From assembly GCA_005778405.1 (NCBI GenBank), contig SXOA01000010.1, positions 1 to 64,000 on the forward strand: DNA of 64,000 nt, read 5' to 3'. How positions within the stretch are numbered: the stretch's first letter is position 1; each line of letters starts with the position of its first letter. A program made the position numbers and the translations under genes. Below the pieces are notes generated by a model. That model did no database searches. It saw nothing but the letters and a program-made list of their open reading frames with translations, and had not been told where the DNA came from. This document shows positions 43,799 to 52,001 of the stretch, piece after piece. This stretch comes from Planctomycetaceae bacterium. Lineage in GTDB: Bacteria; Planctomycetota; Planctomycetia; Pirellulales; Pirellulaceae.

Positions 43799-43923
43799 GA
43801 ATCCAGTAATGTACAAGCACAGCTTAAGATGGTCAACGGCTGTAAAAAGTGGCGAAGTGGTGCGGTTTAGCGCCAGTGCTTTATCGTTTGGACGATCTTG
43901 AACGGGTGTTCCAAGAAGAGGTT

Positions 43924-44127
43924 CTAGTGACTAAGGTTTGGCTCCCTGGTGGGGTCTGTTTCTTGTTCCGAATACGCGGGACGGGGTAGCATTGGCGTAT
44001 TGCGGAGGCGTTCACGAAACTCCAAGCGATCGTTATCCCTTGCCAGTCTGTCCCTATCCACCCACCATCCCACGGCCAGCGCCACGATCACAGTCACCAG
44101 CAGCAAGTCGCGGATGGAGAATTTCAT
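43924..44127 (-). CDS. Small planctomycete membrane protein, type B (MKFSIRDLL family), copy 2
   Basis: The 67-residue protein opens MKFSIRDLLLVTVIVALAVG, one transmembrane helix with the sharply conserved start shared by many tiny planctomycete proteins, followed by a charged, coiled-coil-like tail (DRDRLARDNDRLEFRERLRN). Its function is unknown. It starts three bases after the stop of the type A copy and pairs with it as a cassette. Confidence 0.7.
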   Translation of the reverse strand: MKFSIRDLLLVTVIVALAVGWWVDRDRLARDNDRLEFRERLRNTPMLPRPAYSEQETDPTREPNLSH

Positions 44128-44130
44128 GAG

Positions 44131-44298
44131 TCATACTCCACGGGCAAAATCATAAGCCGCAAACAGAACGAGCAAAGCAATCCCAACTCCCAAAGCTGCC
44201 ATGGCTAGGCTCACCTCCCTCAACAGTATGAATAGGCCAGACAGCAGCGGCGGCCCGACCATTGCCATCAGCATCAGACTCCGCAGGCTGTATGTCAT
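44131..44298 (-). CDS. Small planctomycete membrane protein, type A (MTYSLRTLM family), copy 2
   Basis: The 55-residue protein MTYSLRSLMLMAMVGPPLLS has two hydrophobic spans and almost no soluble part. The DNA around its ATG is nearly identical to that of copy 1 (44811-44828), which marks a recent duplication. The longer frame upstream lacks the family start and is not used. Confidence 0.65.
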   Translation of the reverse strand: MTYSLRSLMLMAMVGPPLLSGLFILLREVSLAMAALGVGIALLVLFAAYDFARGV

Positions 44299-44339
44299 GG
44301 TTTCAATGTGATGGGCGTTAACGGAAGGGTGCCGCGCCG

Positions 44340-44567
44340 TCAGTTTCCATTTGGAGGATACCACTCCAACGTATGCCATTTACTAACATTAGGTTTTGGA
44401 GCTTTCTCCGCCGCACCCTTTGAAAACGACGTTTCTATCAGTTTGTCCTCAACAGTTTCATCCGTGACCTGCCAATCCAAATCCTTGAAAGTGTTCTCCG
44501 TCAACGCCCAAATGGCGACGGCTGCTAAAGCCGTAAACATCAGCAGGTCTCGGATGCTGAATCTCAT
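44340..44567 (-). CDS. Small planctomycete membrane protein, type B, copy 1
   Basis: The 75-residue protein starts MRFSIRDLLMFTALAAVAIW, one transmembrane helix, then a polar tail (EDKLIETSFSKGAAEKAPKP). Its start matches copy 2 at 43924 almost residue for residue, while the tails differ completely, so only the N-terminal membrane segment is conserved. It starts nine bases after the type A gene. Confidence 0.65.
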   Translation of the reverse strand: MRFSIRDLLMFTALAAVAIWALTENTFKDLDWQVTDETVEDKLIETSFSKGAAEKAPKPNVSKWHTLEWYPPNGN

Positions 44568-44576
44568 GGGTCCAGG

Positions 44577-44828
44577 TTAACTGTTGATTGCCAAATATCC
44601 AAACAAGATGAGAAGTGCCAGGGCCGCGCCTGCGACAGCGCCGATGATTTCCCCCTTCCAGCGTCCGGCGCGTCGCCCAATGACTCCCCCTCCGACCACG
44701 CCGATCACTGTCAGCAGGACCGGGTGATTGATCATGTCAAACGCTCCGGTCAACACGATTACTATCATCGCCAGCACCAGAGGACCCAGGATCGCCGCCA
44801 GCATCAAGGTCCGCAGGCTGTACGTCAT
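44577..44828 (-). CDS. Small planctomycete membrane protein, type A, copy 1
   Basis: The 83-residue protein starts MTYSLRTLMLAAILGPLVLA. It has hydrophobic spans at about 8-30, 38-52 and 62-80, with a basic loop GRRAGRWKGE between the last two. It is the first gene of the four-gene minus-strand cluster. No function is known for the family. Confidence 0.65.
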   Translation of the reverse strand: MTYSLRTLMLAAILGPLVLAMIVIVLTGAFDMINHPVLLTVIGVVGGGVIGRRAGRWKGEIIGAVAGAALALLILFGYLAINS

Positions 44829-45044
44829 AAGGCCATTCTACCGGGCTGCGGCGGCCAGCGGCTATGGTTATTGGCAGAGGTAACGATAGCATCGCCGTCG
44901 AAATGACACCCGGAGCCTGGAAACTCCAGCCTGCAGCTTGGCAAGGAACTCGTATTGCGGCGAAAGACTCGGAAACGAAAAGCCGTGTGGTTCGTCTATG
45001 TACCAGGGCCCTCCTGCGCCCACACACTGGCGAAAGGAAACAAC

Positions 45045-45587
45045 ATGAACCGAAGAATCGCTCTCCTGGCCCTAATCGCTTGCTGTGCGGCAGGTTCCGC
45101 GCAGGCCCTTTATCTCGTTCAAAATCACGGAGCGTGGCCGCAGAGCTGGCCCAAGGAGCTCGAGCCAGTGCGGAAGCATTCGCGAACATTGGTGGGGCCG
45201 GAAATCCTCTACCGGCATTACCATGTCCCGTTTACCAATCGGGAGGAATTCGAGGCAGCCTGGCCACACTTCCTGAAGGTCAAAAGCAAGGGTGCGCCGA
45301 TCATTCTGGTCCGCGCTCCGAAGACCGATTTTTTCGCCATCAAACCCGCGGGTCTTTTGATCCACTCTCCACCGGAGGGGGCCGAAAAAGAGAAGGGGTA
45401 TTCCGGATCGCCGACTTCTGGACACTCCGACCCCAGAAGGACCTGGGCGAACGCAACCTATTTTGAACTGGTGGTGGATGGAAAGATTGTGGATCTGAAC
45501 CGCATTGCTTTGCCCACAGATACTCCGATTTTCGACGAGCGGTTTAAGGCCCCGGATGACAATTCGCCCGTCCGCAAGACAAAATAA
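45045..45587 (+). CDS. Secreted hypothetical protein, tandem paralogue 1
   Basis: The 180-residue protein has a signal peptide (IALLALIACCAAGSAQA) and the mature segments HGAWPQSWPKELEPVRKHSR, GAPIILVRAPKTDFFAIKP and YFELVVDGKIVDLNRIALP. AAAGGAA precedes the ATG. It resembles no family I know. The gene directly downstream is a clear duplicate. There are no metal or catalytic motifs. Confidence 0.72.
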   Translation: MNRRIALLALIACCAAGSAQALYLVQNHGAWPQSWPKELEPVRKHSRTLVGPEILYRHYHVPFTNREEFEAAWPHFLKVKSKGAPIILVRAPKTDFFAIKPAGLLIHSPPEGAEKEKGYSGSPTSGHSDPRRTWANATYFELVVDGKIVDLNRIALPTDTPIFDERFKAPDDNSPVRKTK

Positions 45588-45636
45588 TTCTTCAGCTGCC
45601 TGGACACCAAGTCTCAATTTATCGAAAGATATCACG

Positions 45637-46155
45637 ATGAACCGAAGAAAGGCTCTCTTGGCCGCACTCGCGTGCTGGTGTGTGTGTTCCACCGTGGATG
45701 CCGACTATTCTGTTGAGGATCGGGGCGCATGGCCCGAAAGCTGGCCCAAGGAGCTCGATCCGGTGCGGAGGCATGCCCGCACACTGGAGGGTCCGCTGAT
45801 TCCGTTTTTGCACTACCAGGTCCCATTCACCAAGCGAGAAGAGTTTGAGGCCGCCTGGCCGCATCTTCTCAAGGTCAAAACCAAGGGGGCGCCGATCATC
45901 CTGGTCCGGGCTCCCAAGACCGATTTTTTCGCGATCAAGCCCGCCGGTGTTTTCATCCACTCTCCCCCAAGCGACGGCGACAAGTGGGGCAAACGCGATG
46001 CTCCCTCCGACTCCACCACTCCGCGGGACCGCTGGCTTTGGGCCACCTATATCGAGCTCGTGGTGGATGGGAAGATTGTCGACCTCAACCGCATTGCTCT
46101 GCCGCCAAATACCCCGATTATTGATGAGCGGTTCTTGGACGAGAAAAAGAAATGA
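45637..46155 (+). CDS. Secreted hypothetical protein, tandem paralogue 2
   Basis: The 172-residue protein has the same architecture as the gene 50 bases upstream, including a nearly unchanged core (GAPIILVRAPKTDFFAIKP, ELVVDGKIVDLNRIALP) and a similar leader (MNRRKALLAALACWCV). The insert between those blocks differs in length and charge. Its stop overlaps, by four bases, a longer possible start of the next gene, so the three are probably one transcript. Confidence 0.72.
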   Translation: MNRRKALLAALACWCVCSTVDADYSVEDRGAWPESWPKELDPVRRHARTLEGPLIPFLHYQVPFTKREEFEAAWPHLLKVKTKGAPIILVRAPKTDFFAIKPAGVFIHSPPSDGDKWGKRDAPSDSTTPRDRWLWATYIELVVDGKIVDLNRIALPPNTPIIDERFLDEKKK

Positions 46156-46214
46156 ACGAATCGGCCTGCTTTGCTCGCCCCCTCGCCAGTGTTGGCACCA
46201 AAAGGAGACGTACC

Positions 46215-46670
46215 ATGTGCGTACGAAAGATTTGTTTACCAGCGATGGTGTTTGCCGCCTTTGTCTTGACCGCCAATCTGGCCTGGGCCTTGGGCTTTCA
46301 ACTGGGCGAAACGAAAGAGCAGCTCAAGCTCAAGTACGACGTCGCGGTGACGGACCACGGCACCGGCCGGGTCACCGTCACTTTGATGCTCGCGGACGAG
46401 GGGCGGATCGCGCCGCTGGACCGAGGAGTGGACCTGGTCATTCCCAGCAAGGACGGGACTGGCCATGTGGACCTGTCCCTCGCCTTGGAACGCAGGAAAG
46501 TCGATGGAAAACAGGTCATGTCGATTCATATGACCAGAGAGTTGGCCGAGCGAGGCGAGATTCACCTCAAAACCGACACTCTCGACGGCAAGCAGACACC
46601 GCTGACGTGGTACTATCACTCGATCCCGCTGGCGGGATACCTCAAAGAGGCCGGGCTGAAGAAGAAATAG
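46215..46670 (+). CDS. Secreted hypothetical protein
   Basis: The 151-residue protein has a signal peptide (MVFAAFVLTANLAWA) and a beta-rich mature part ending EAGLKKK. AAAGGAG lies seven to eight bases before the ATG at 46215, which is why I prefer it over the earlier ATG at 46152. It is unrelated by eye to the two genes before it and is not recognised. It is probably co-transcribed with them. Confidence 0.65.
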   Translation: MCVRKICLPAMVFAAFVLTANLAWALGFQLGETKEQLKLKYDVAVTDHGTGRVTVTLMLADEGRIAPLDRGVDLVIPSKDGTGHVDLSLALERRKVDGKQVMSIHMTRELAERGEIHLKTDTLDGKQTPLTWYYHSIPLAGYLKEAGLKKK

Positions 46671-46697
46671 TCACGTGGTTGCGCAATCACTTAAAAA

Positions 46698-46750
46698 GCT
46701 TAGCCGCCGCGTCCACGCGGCGAATCCCCGCGTGGACGCGGGGGCTAAGC
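46698..46750. repeat. Long near-perfect hairpin after the secreted-protein genes
   Basis: Two 23-base arms (46698-46720 and 46728-46750) pair with a single mismatch around a seven-base loop CGAATCC; the arms begin GCTTAGCC and end GGCTAAGC. There is no T-run beyond. It is a REP-like palindrome or transcription-stop hairpin. Confidence 0.65.
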
Positions 46751-46901
46751 TATCGACCAGCAGGGCGATTCCCCAAAAAACTTCTGCCAATTGTTGACAT
46801 GCCGCAGGGCCTTTGCCTAGAATGCGAGAGATGAGACTGATTCTCAGTTAATGGATTTTCTGGATTCATCCTGCCCGTTCGCTCCCGCCTGGGTAATTGC
46901 T

Positions 46902-47213
46902 ATGACCCACCCTGTCGAAACAACCCTCACTTCCCTTCCCGCGGCGGTCGAAAACGAGCGGATTCTCGTGGTGTTGGTGCAGAGCCCTGACGAAGGGAGC
47001 CACGTCGAAATGCGGCAGCAGTCGTTTGGCGAAGGGATTGGCTGGTTCACGCAGAGCACTATCCGCCTGGAACCTGGCCAGATCGCTTCCCTCAAGAGTG
47101 CCCTGGGCCGCGCTTCCAATGGCAACCAGGCTGCGCCCCGCCTTCCCCGCGAATTCTCCCAAGTCGCCCCTTCCACCTGGCAACCGCGCCTCGTGCACGC
47201 CGACTCGGCTTAG
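46902..47213 (+). CDS. Hypothetical small protein
   Basis: The 103-residue protein contains SFGEGIGWFTQSTIRLEPGQ followed by a helix, the kind of pattern seen in small nucleic-acid-binding proteins of planctomycetes, and a proline-rich tail. No family is recognised. The ATG at 46902 is preferred to 46851 because the extra residues lack conservation features, but neither has a clear ribosome site. Confidence 0.5.
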   Translation: MTHPVETTLTSLPAAVENERILVVLVQSPDEGSHVEMRQQSFGEGIGWFTQSTIRLEPGQIASLKSALGRASNGNQAAPRLPREFSQVAPSTWQPRLVHADSA

Positions 47214-47539
47214 GTTTCAAGCGGCGCACAAGCGAACTCTTGTTGCCCAGTTCGTGCGGCAGTTATCAATCTACTAAACACGAAGTCGCGGCAGTGCAAC
47301 GACGCGAGGCAAAGAAGAAGGTCTGAGAAAGTCTCTCTCCTTCTCTCTCTCCTTGCCCCTTCTTCCTCGCCAGAGCGGCGTTGCGTCCAACGAGAACACC
47401 CGCCTACTCCAAGACATCGGGTGATAGCGGACTCACGAACCGACCGAGGCAACGGTGCCTCAATGTTGCTTTCCCTATCCTCCCCTGCTAACATCCATAA
47501 AAGAGACTTGATGCGTCTGTCGATAGTAGCATTGAGGAG
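47214..47539. other. Intergenic region before a DUF1501 gene
   Basis: These 326 bases carry no open frame with protein character and no clear repeat. A pyrimidine-rich run (CTCTCTCCTTCTCTCTCTCC near 47332) stands out. The promoter of the downstream gene should be here. Confidence 0.4.
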
Positions 47540-47545
47540 ATGTCC

Positions 47546-48913
47546 ATGCTGACCATTTATGGAAATCGAAACGGCGGATTTTGCGACCGGTTGGGTCGCC
47601 GCGACTTTTTGACCATCGGCGGCATGGCGCTGGGCGGACTGGCGATGCCCCAGTTGTTACGTGCGGAATCGCAGCCGGGGGCACGCAGCCACAAAGCAAT
47701 CATCAACGTCTTTCTTCCCGGCGGGCCGCCGCATATCGATATGTGGGATCTCAAGCCGGACGCCCCAGCGGAGATTCGGGGCGAGTACAGCCCTATCAAG
47801 ACCAACGTACCGGGGGTGGAAATCTGCGAGTTGTTCCCCAAGCTCGCCAAGATGGCGGACAAGTTCGCCATCATCCGCTCCCTTTCGGACAGTGCGGGTG
47901 ACCACAGCGCCTACCAATGCATGACGGGCCACGTCCGCGGCCGCGAACAGCCGCCGCCGGGAGGCTGGCCGTCGTTTGGATCGTGGCTCAGCAAGCTCAA
48001 GGGGAATGCCAACCCCGGCGTGCCGCCGAATATCAGCCTCATGTACCGCTGCGGGAACTTCGGCTGGGGCGATCCCAACGACGGCGGATTTCTTGGACTC
48101 GGGCATTCGCCGTTCAAAGTTGTGGACCGCGAAGCGACCGAAAAGCGGAAGACTGAGAGCATGACGCTGCAAGGGATCACGCTCGACCGCTTGCAGGATC
48201 GCGACTCGCTACGAATCTCGCTCGACCGGTTCCACCGCGAAGCCGACACCGCCGGCTCGATGCAGGGTCTCGATGCGTTTGCCCAGAAGGCGATGGGGAT
48301 ACTTACGTCGAGCAAATTGGCGGACGCTCTAGACCTCACGCTGGAAGACCCCAAGGTACTGGCGAAGTATGGCGTCGATGACCCGGTCTTTGAGCGAGAC
48401 GGAGCGCCCCGGATGGTGCGGAATTTCTGTATCGCCCGCCGCCTGGTGGAAGCAGGGGCCCGCTGCATTAGCATGAACTTCATCCGCTGGGACTGGCACG
48501 GCGGCGACGGCATGAACTTCATCAACAGCAAGCGGGATTTTCCATTGCTCGACACTGGCCTCTCCTCGCTGCTGCAAGACTTGCACGAGCGCGGCTTGGA
48601 CAAAGACGTCAGCGTCGTCGTCTGGGGTGAATTCGGCCGCACACCGCGCCTCAACGGCAACAACAGCCGCGACCACTGGCCGCAGGCGAATGCCGCGGTC
48701 ATCGCTGGCGGCGGCATGAAACTCGGCCAGGTGATCGGCCGGACCAACAAATACGCCGAACACCCCGTCGACCGCCCGGTGAAGTTCCAGGAGGTCTTCG
48801 CCACCCTCTACGCCAAAGCGGGCCTCAACCTCAATACCCGCGAGTTCGACCTCCGCGGCCGGCCGCAGTACCTCGTCGAACCGGGCTGCGAACCGATTCG
48901 GGAGTTGATGTAG
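47546..48913 (+). CDS. DUF1501 protein, stand-alone
   Basis: The 455-residue protein starts MLTIYGNRNGGFCDRLGRRD, then a Tat-like leader (GRRDFLTIGGMALGGLAM). The DUF1501 landmarks PGGPPHIDMWDLKPDAP, VVVWGEFGRTPRLNG and SRDHWPQANAAVIAGGG are present. The ATG at 47546 is chosen because GAGGAG lies six bases before it; an ATG at 47540 would overlap that site. There is no haem-domain partner next to it. The following GYF gene is in the same direction 81 bases on. Confidence 0.9.
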   Translation: MLTIYGNRNGGFCDRLGRRDFLTIGGMALGGLAMPQLLRAESQPGARSHKAIINVFLPGGPPHIDMWDLKPDAPAEIRGEYSPIKTNVPGVEICELFPKLAKMADKFAIIRSLSDSAGDHSAYQCMTGHVRGREQPPPGGWPSFGSWLSKLKGNANPGVPPNISLMYRCGNFGWGDPNDGGFLGLGHSPFKVVDREATEKRKTESMTLQGITLDRLQDRDSLRISLDRFHREADTAGSMQGLDAFAQKAMGILTSSKLADALDLTLEDPKVLAKYGVDDPVFERDGAPRMVRNFCIARRLVEAGARCISMNFIRWDWHGGDGMNFINSKRDFPLLDTGLSSLLQDLHERGLDKDVSVVVWGEFGRTPRLNGNNSRDHWPQANAAVIAGGGMKLGQVIGRTNKYAEHPVDRPVKFQEVFATLYAKAGLNLNTREFDLRGRPQYLVEPGCEPIRELM

Positions 48914-48994
48914 GACGGCTCGTTCGCAAGTTTCGCTTGTCAGCCGGGTAACGATGGAGGACAATCGGAACGGGCAATAACAGCGAGGCATGCC

Positions 48995-50578
48995 GTGAGC
49001 GAGCAGTGGTATTACGCACAGGGCGGAGAATCTCACGGGCCGCTATCGCGCCGCGAGCTGAAAGAGCTGGCTCAGGCCGGTGAGATTACCCGCACCACGC
49101 TGGTCTGGAAGGAAGGGATGGAGGACTGGACCGCGGCCAGTTCGTTTGGCCTGATGAGTAGTCCTCCGCCGGTGACGCCGCCGCCACCGCTACCGCCGCA
49201 GTTGACAGCGCCGCCACTGTTGCCCGCCGGCAAGGCTCCCGCGATGGCTGCTCCGCCTGCTCATTGGACTTCGCCTCCGCCTCCGCGGCCAACCAGCCGG
49301 CACATTTCACAGTCGCAGCAATCCAAGATTGTAGCCGTTGCAGGGATCGCGCTAGTCGCGGGCCTCGCCATCGGCTGGCTGGGACATGCGATGCTTGTCC
49401 CCCCAAAAGCAAAGATGGTAGCTGCGGCGATTCCCGCGTCCACCAAGATGACGGCACCCACAGTCGCACCGTCGCCGGGTGTCGTTCTCCCGAAACCCTT
49501 ACGCCCTGCGGCAACAACGACAGTGCCGGCGTCCGTCATTCCACCGCCAACGACTCTGCCCGCGGCAGCAACTGTCGCTCCGCCTAACTTATCCGATCCC
49601 GCTACCGCGCCCCCCGTCGAACCGCCGTCTGCGGTCCCGCCTGGCGCACCGGCGGCTGCTTCCGCCGAATCTCCCATTCCGGCACCGAAAACAACTCCTG
49701 CTCCGGCATCTACTCCAGCCACTTCCACCAGCACTCCGTCGACGTCGCAATACTCGCAATACGTTCCCAAGCTCACGCTCTATCAGGAACTCGACATTCA
49801 AAAAGCGCCGAAGATGTCGATTCTCGGCGTCGTTACTGGGCAGGAGATGCGCTATCAACTCCTTTCCGAGCTGCGGGTCAGTGACCCGGATGTGGAAGGC
49901 ATTCGCACGGCTTCGCAGAAAATCCTCGAGACCCGTCTCGTCAAGGCCGACCCACTATCGCAGGGGACGAACGAGGAGGCGCTCAGGAAGCTCAAAGGTT
50001 GGGAGTTCAGCTACACGTTGTCCAGCGACGGCGAGGTGCTGAAGATGATCGACGGTCCGGCCGACGCGCCGAAGGCGGCCAAGGTGGAGCCGGCGGGAGG
50101 GCGAGGCTTTCGCGTCTCTTCCATCATGGACGAGGCCGGCTGGAAGGAGCTGGCCCAGCTCTCGTTTTATGTTCCAGATGAACAGGCCAGTGGAAACAAG
50201 CTGCATTTGCGGCAGATGACGCACGACTTCGGCCCGCTCGGCAGCTTCACGGGCGAAACAAGCTTCGTCCGCAAGGGGACGCAGCAGGGGCTGATGCGAA
50301 TTGATTACACGCACAAGCTCAATTACCGCGGTCCCGCCAAGGACGCGCCTGCCGGAGATTTGCCCTTCACCATCAAGGGGGCGGAACTTCGGCCGGAGAT
50401 GGCCGGAGGGAGCATCTGGTATGACCAGAAAGCGAAGCGAGTGCGGCAGGCGGAAGAACAATTCCGAGTGAGTGGCGTCATCGCTGCCGAAATCGCGGGC
50501 ATGCAACTGGAGGTTCAAGTGGACGAGGCGCAAGCGATCATTTTGAAACTGACCGATGTGAACCCCTGGAAACAATGA
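48995..50578 (+). CDS. GYF_2-domain membrane protein with proline-rich linker
   Basis: The protein has 527 residues. An N-terminal GYF_2 domain (EQWYYAQGGESHGPLSRREL, then LVWKEGMEDWTAASSF) of the type that binds proline-rich peptides is followed by a Pro/Ala linker, a transmembrane helix at about residues 112-133 (VAVAGIALVAGLAIGWLG), a second very Pro/Ala/Thr-rich stretch to about 250, and a folded C-terminal domain of unknown family. It starts with GTG at 48995. Its own proline tracts could be GYF ligands. The next DUF1501 gene begins three bases after its stop. Confidence 0.72.
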   Translation: MSEQWYYAQGGESHGPLSRRELKELAQAGEITRTTLVWKEGMEDWTAASSFGLMSSPPPVTPPPPLPPQLTAPPLLPAGKAPAMAAPPAHWTSPPPPRPTSRHISQSQQSKIVAVAGIALVAGLAIGWLGHAMLVPPKAKMVAAAIPASTKMTAPTVAPSPGVVLPKPLRPAATTTVPASVIPPPTTLPAAATVAPPNLSDPATAPPVEPPSAVPPGAPAAASAESPIPAPKTTPAPASTPATSTSTPSTSQYSQYVPKLTLYQELDIQKAPKMSILGVVTGQEMRYQLLSELRVSDPDVEGIRTASQKILETRLVKADPLSQGTNEEALRKLKGWEFSYTLSSDGEVLKMIDGPADAPKAAKVEPAGGRGFRVSSIMDEAGWKELAQLSFYVPDEQASGNKLHLRQMTHDFGPLGSFTGETSFVRKGTQQGLMRIDYTHKLNYRGPAKDAPAGDLPFTIKGAELRPEMAGGSIWYDQKAKRVRQAEEQFRVSGVIAAEIAGMQLEVQVDEAQAIILKLTDVNPWKQ

Positions 50579-50581
50579 GCG

Positions 50582-51979
50582 ATGTGGGCCGTTGGAACCA
50601 CCACTGCGAGACTTTGCGAAGGGACCACCCGTCGGGAGTGGCTGCGGGTCGGCGGGCTTTCGTCGGTGGGACTCATGCTGCCGCAGCTTTTGGCGGCGAG
50701 GTCAACGGCTGAGGAGAAAACGGGGGTCGGCGGCAGCTTCGGCCGGGCGAAATCTTGCATTGTCTGCTTTTTGTTCGGCGCGCCGGCTCATCAGGATATC
50801 TGGGATCTCAAGCCGGAAGCGTCCGATGATATTCGGGGCGAGTTCGAGCCGATCTCCACGAGCGTCCCCGGCACGTTCTTCGGCGAGCACATCCCGCGGA
50901 TTGCGAAGCTGGCTGACAAGTTCGCGCTGATCCGGAGCATGACGCATCCCGACGCGACTCACACGGTCGCCATGCACTACATGCTCACCGGCCAGCGACA
51001 CCGCCGGCCGGCGACGAACCCGACCAACTTGCCGGATGACTTTCCTTGCTTCGGCGCTGCCTTGAACAAGCTGCGGCCGAGCACCTCGCCGCTGCCGTCA
51101 GGCATCAGTCTCAACGCACCAGGAAATGAAGTCCCGTCGAACCATATTTTTCCGGGATTCTTTGCCGGAATTCTGGGACACGGCTATGACCCGATGTTCA
51201 TCACGAGCAACCCGGCGAGTGAGAAATTCGACCCGTTCCCGACTGCTGGCGGAGCGGCGAAAGAGCGAGTCCGAGCCCGAGAGGATTTAGCACGTCAACT
51301 GGATGGTCTGCGCACCCGGCTGGGCTCGGATGACAGCGTCCGCTCCGCCGGAACGTTCCAGGACAAGGCTCTCAGCATCATCCGCTCGCCCGAAGCCGTG
51401 AAAGCCTTTGACTTGACCAAGGAGAAGCAGACCGTGCGGGAAGCCTACGGCATGTCCCCCTTCGGACAGGGCTGTCTCCTCGCCCGGCGGCTAGTGGAGT
51501 CGGGGGTCCGTCTGGTCACTGTTAATTGGGCCCGCGACTACAAGGCTGGAACCGACGACCTGTGGGACACTCACGCCCAGAACTTCAAGAATCACAAAGA
51601 GCGCCTGTTGCCGCCGTTTGATTTGGGTTACTCGGCGCTGCTGACGGATTTGGAGGAGCGGGGGCTCTTGGACGAGACGCTGGTCGTCGTCCTCGGCGAG
51701 TTCGGGCGCACCCCCAAGATCAACAAAGGTGCCGGCCGCGACCACTGGCCCGGTTGCTTCTCCATCACGCTGGCCGGAGCCGGTATTCGAGGAGGGCTCG
51801 TTCACGGGGCCTCGGATAAGATGGCGGCCTATCCGTCGCGTGATCCGGTCTGCCCGGAAGAAGTCGCAGCCACCATCTACCACGCTCTCGGCATTCCCCT
51901 CCGCACCGAGCTGATCGATCATTCCGGCCGCCCCCTGCCACTCGCCACCGCCAAGCCGCTGTTGAGCTTATTCGGCTGA
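50582..51979 (+). CDS. DUF1501 protein
   Basis: The 465-residue protein has a leader (TRLCEGTTRREWLRVGGLSS type; here ARLCEGTTRREWLRVGG) and the family landmarks FGAPAHQDIWDLKPEAS, VVLGEFGRTPKINKGAG and GRDHWPGCFSITLAGAG. In the first motif the usual histidine-aspartate context reads AHQD instead of SHID, a change near the proposed metal site. It is tightly coupled to the GYF gene. Confidence 0.88.
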   Translation: MWAVGTTTARLCEGTTRREWLRVGGLSSVGLMLPQLLAARSTAEEKTGVGGSFGRAKSCIVCFLFGAPAHQDIWDLKPEASDDIRGEFEPISTSVPGTFFGEHIPRIAKLADKFALIRSMTHPDATHTVAMHYMLTGQRHRRPATNPTNLPDDFPCFGAALNKLRPSTSPLPSGISLNAPGNEVPSNHIFPGFFAGILGHGYDPMFITSNPASEKFDPFPTAGGAAKERVRAREDLARQLDGLRTRLGSDDSVRSAGTFQDKALSIIRSPEAVKAFDLTKEKQTVREAYGMSPFGQGCLLARRLVESGVRLVTVNWARDYKAGTDDLWDTHAQNFKNHKERLLPPFDLGYSALLTDLEERGLLDETLVVVLGEFGRTPKINKGAGRDHWPGCFSITLAGAGIRGGLVHGASDKMAAYPSRDPVCPEEVAATIYHALGIPLRTELIDHSGRPLPLATAKPLLSLFG

Positions 51980-52001
51980 AATCTCATTGCGATAGGTCAA
52001 T

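Larger units (their letters stand above)
43551..43923. other. Gene-free region upstream of rpsB
   Basis: These 373 bases hold no gene. They contain the rpsB ribosome site, a TACGGTGCAT-type palindromic repeat (43592-43707), a minus-strand terminator hairpin (43748-43798) for the small-protein cluster, and presumably the promoter of the ribosomal operon. I could not place -10 and -35 boxes with confidence. Confidence 0.5.
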
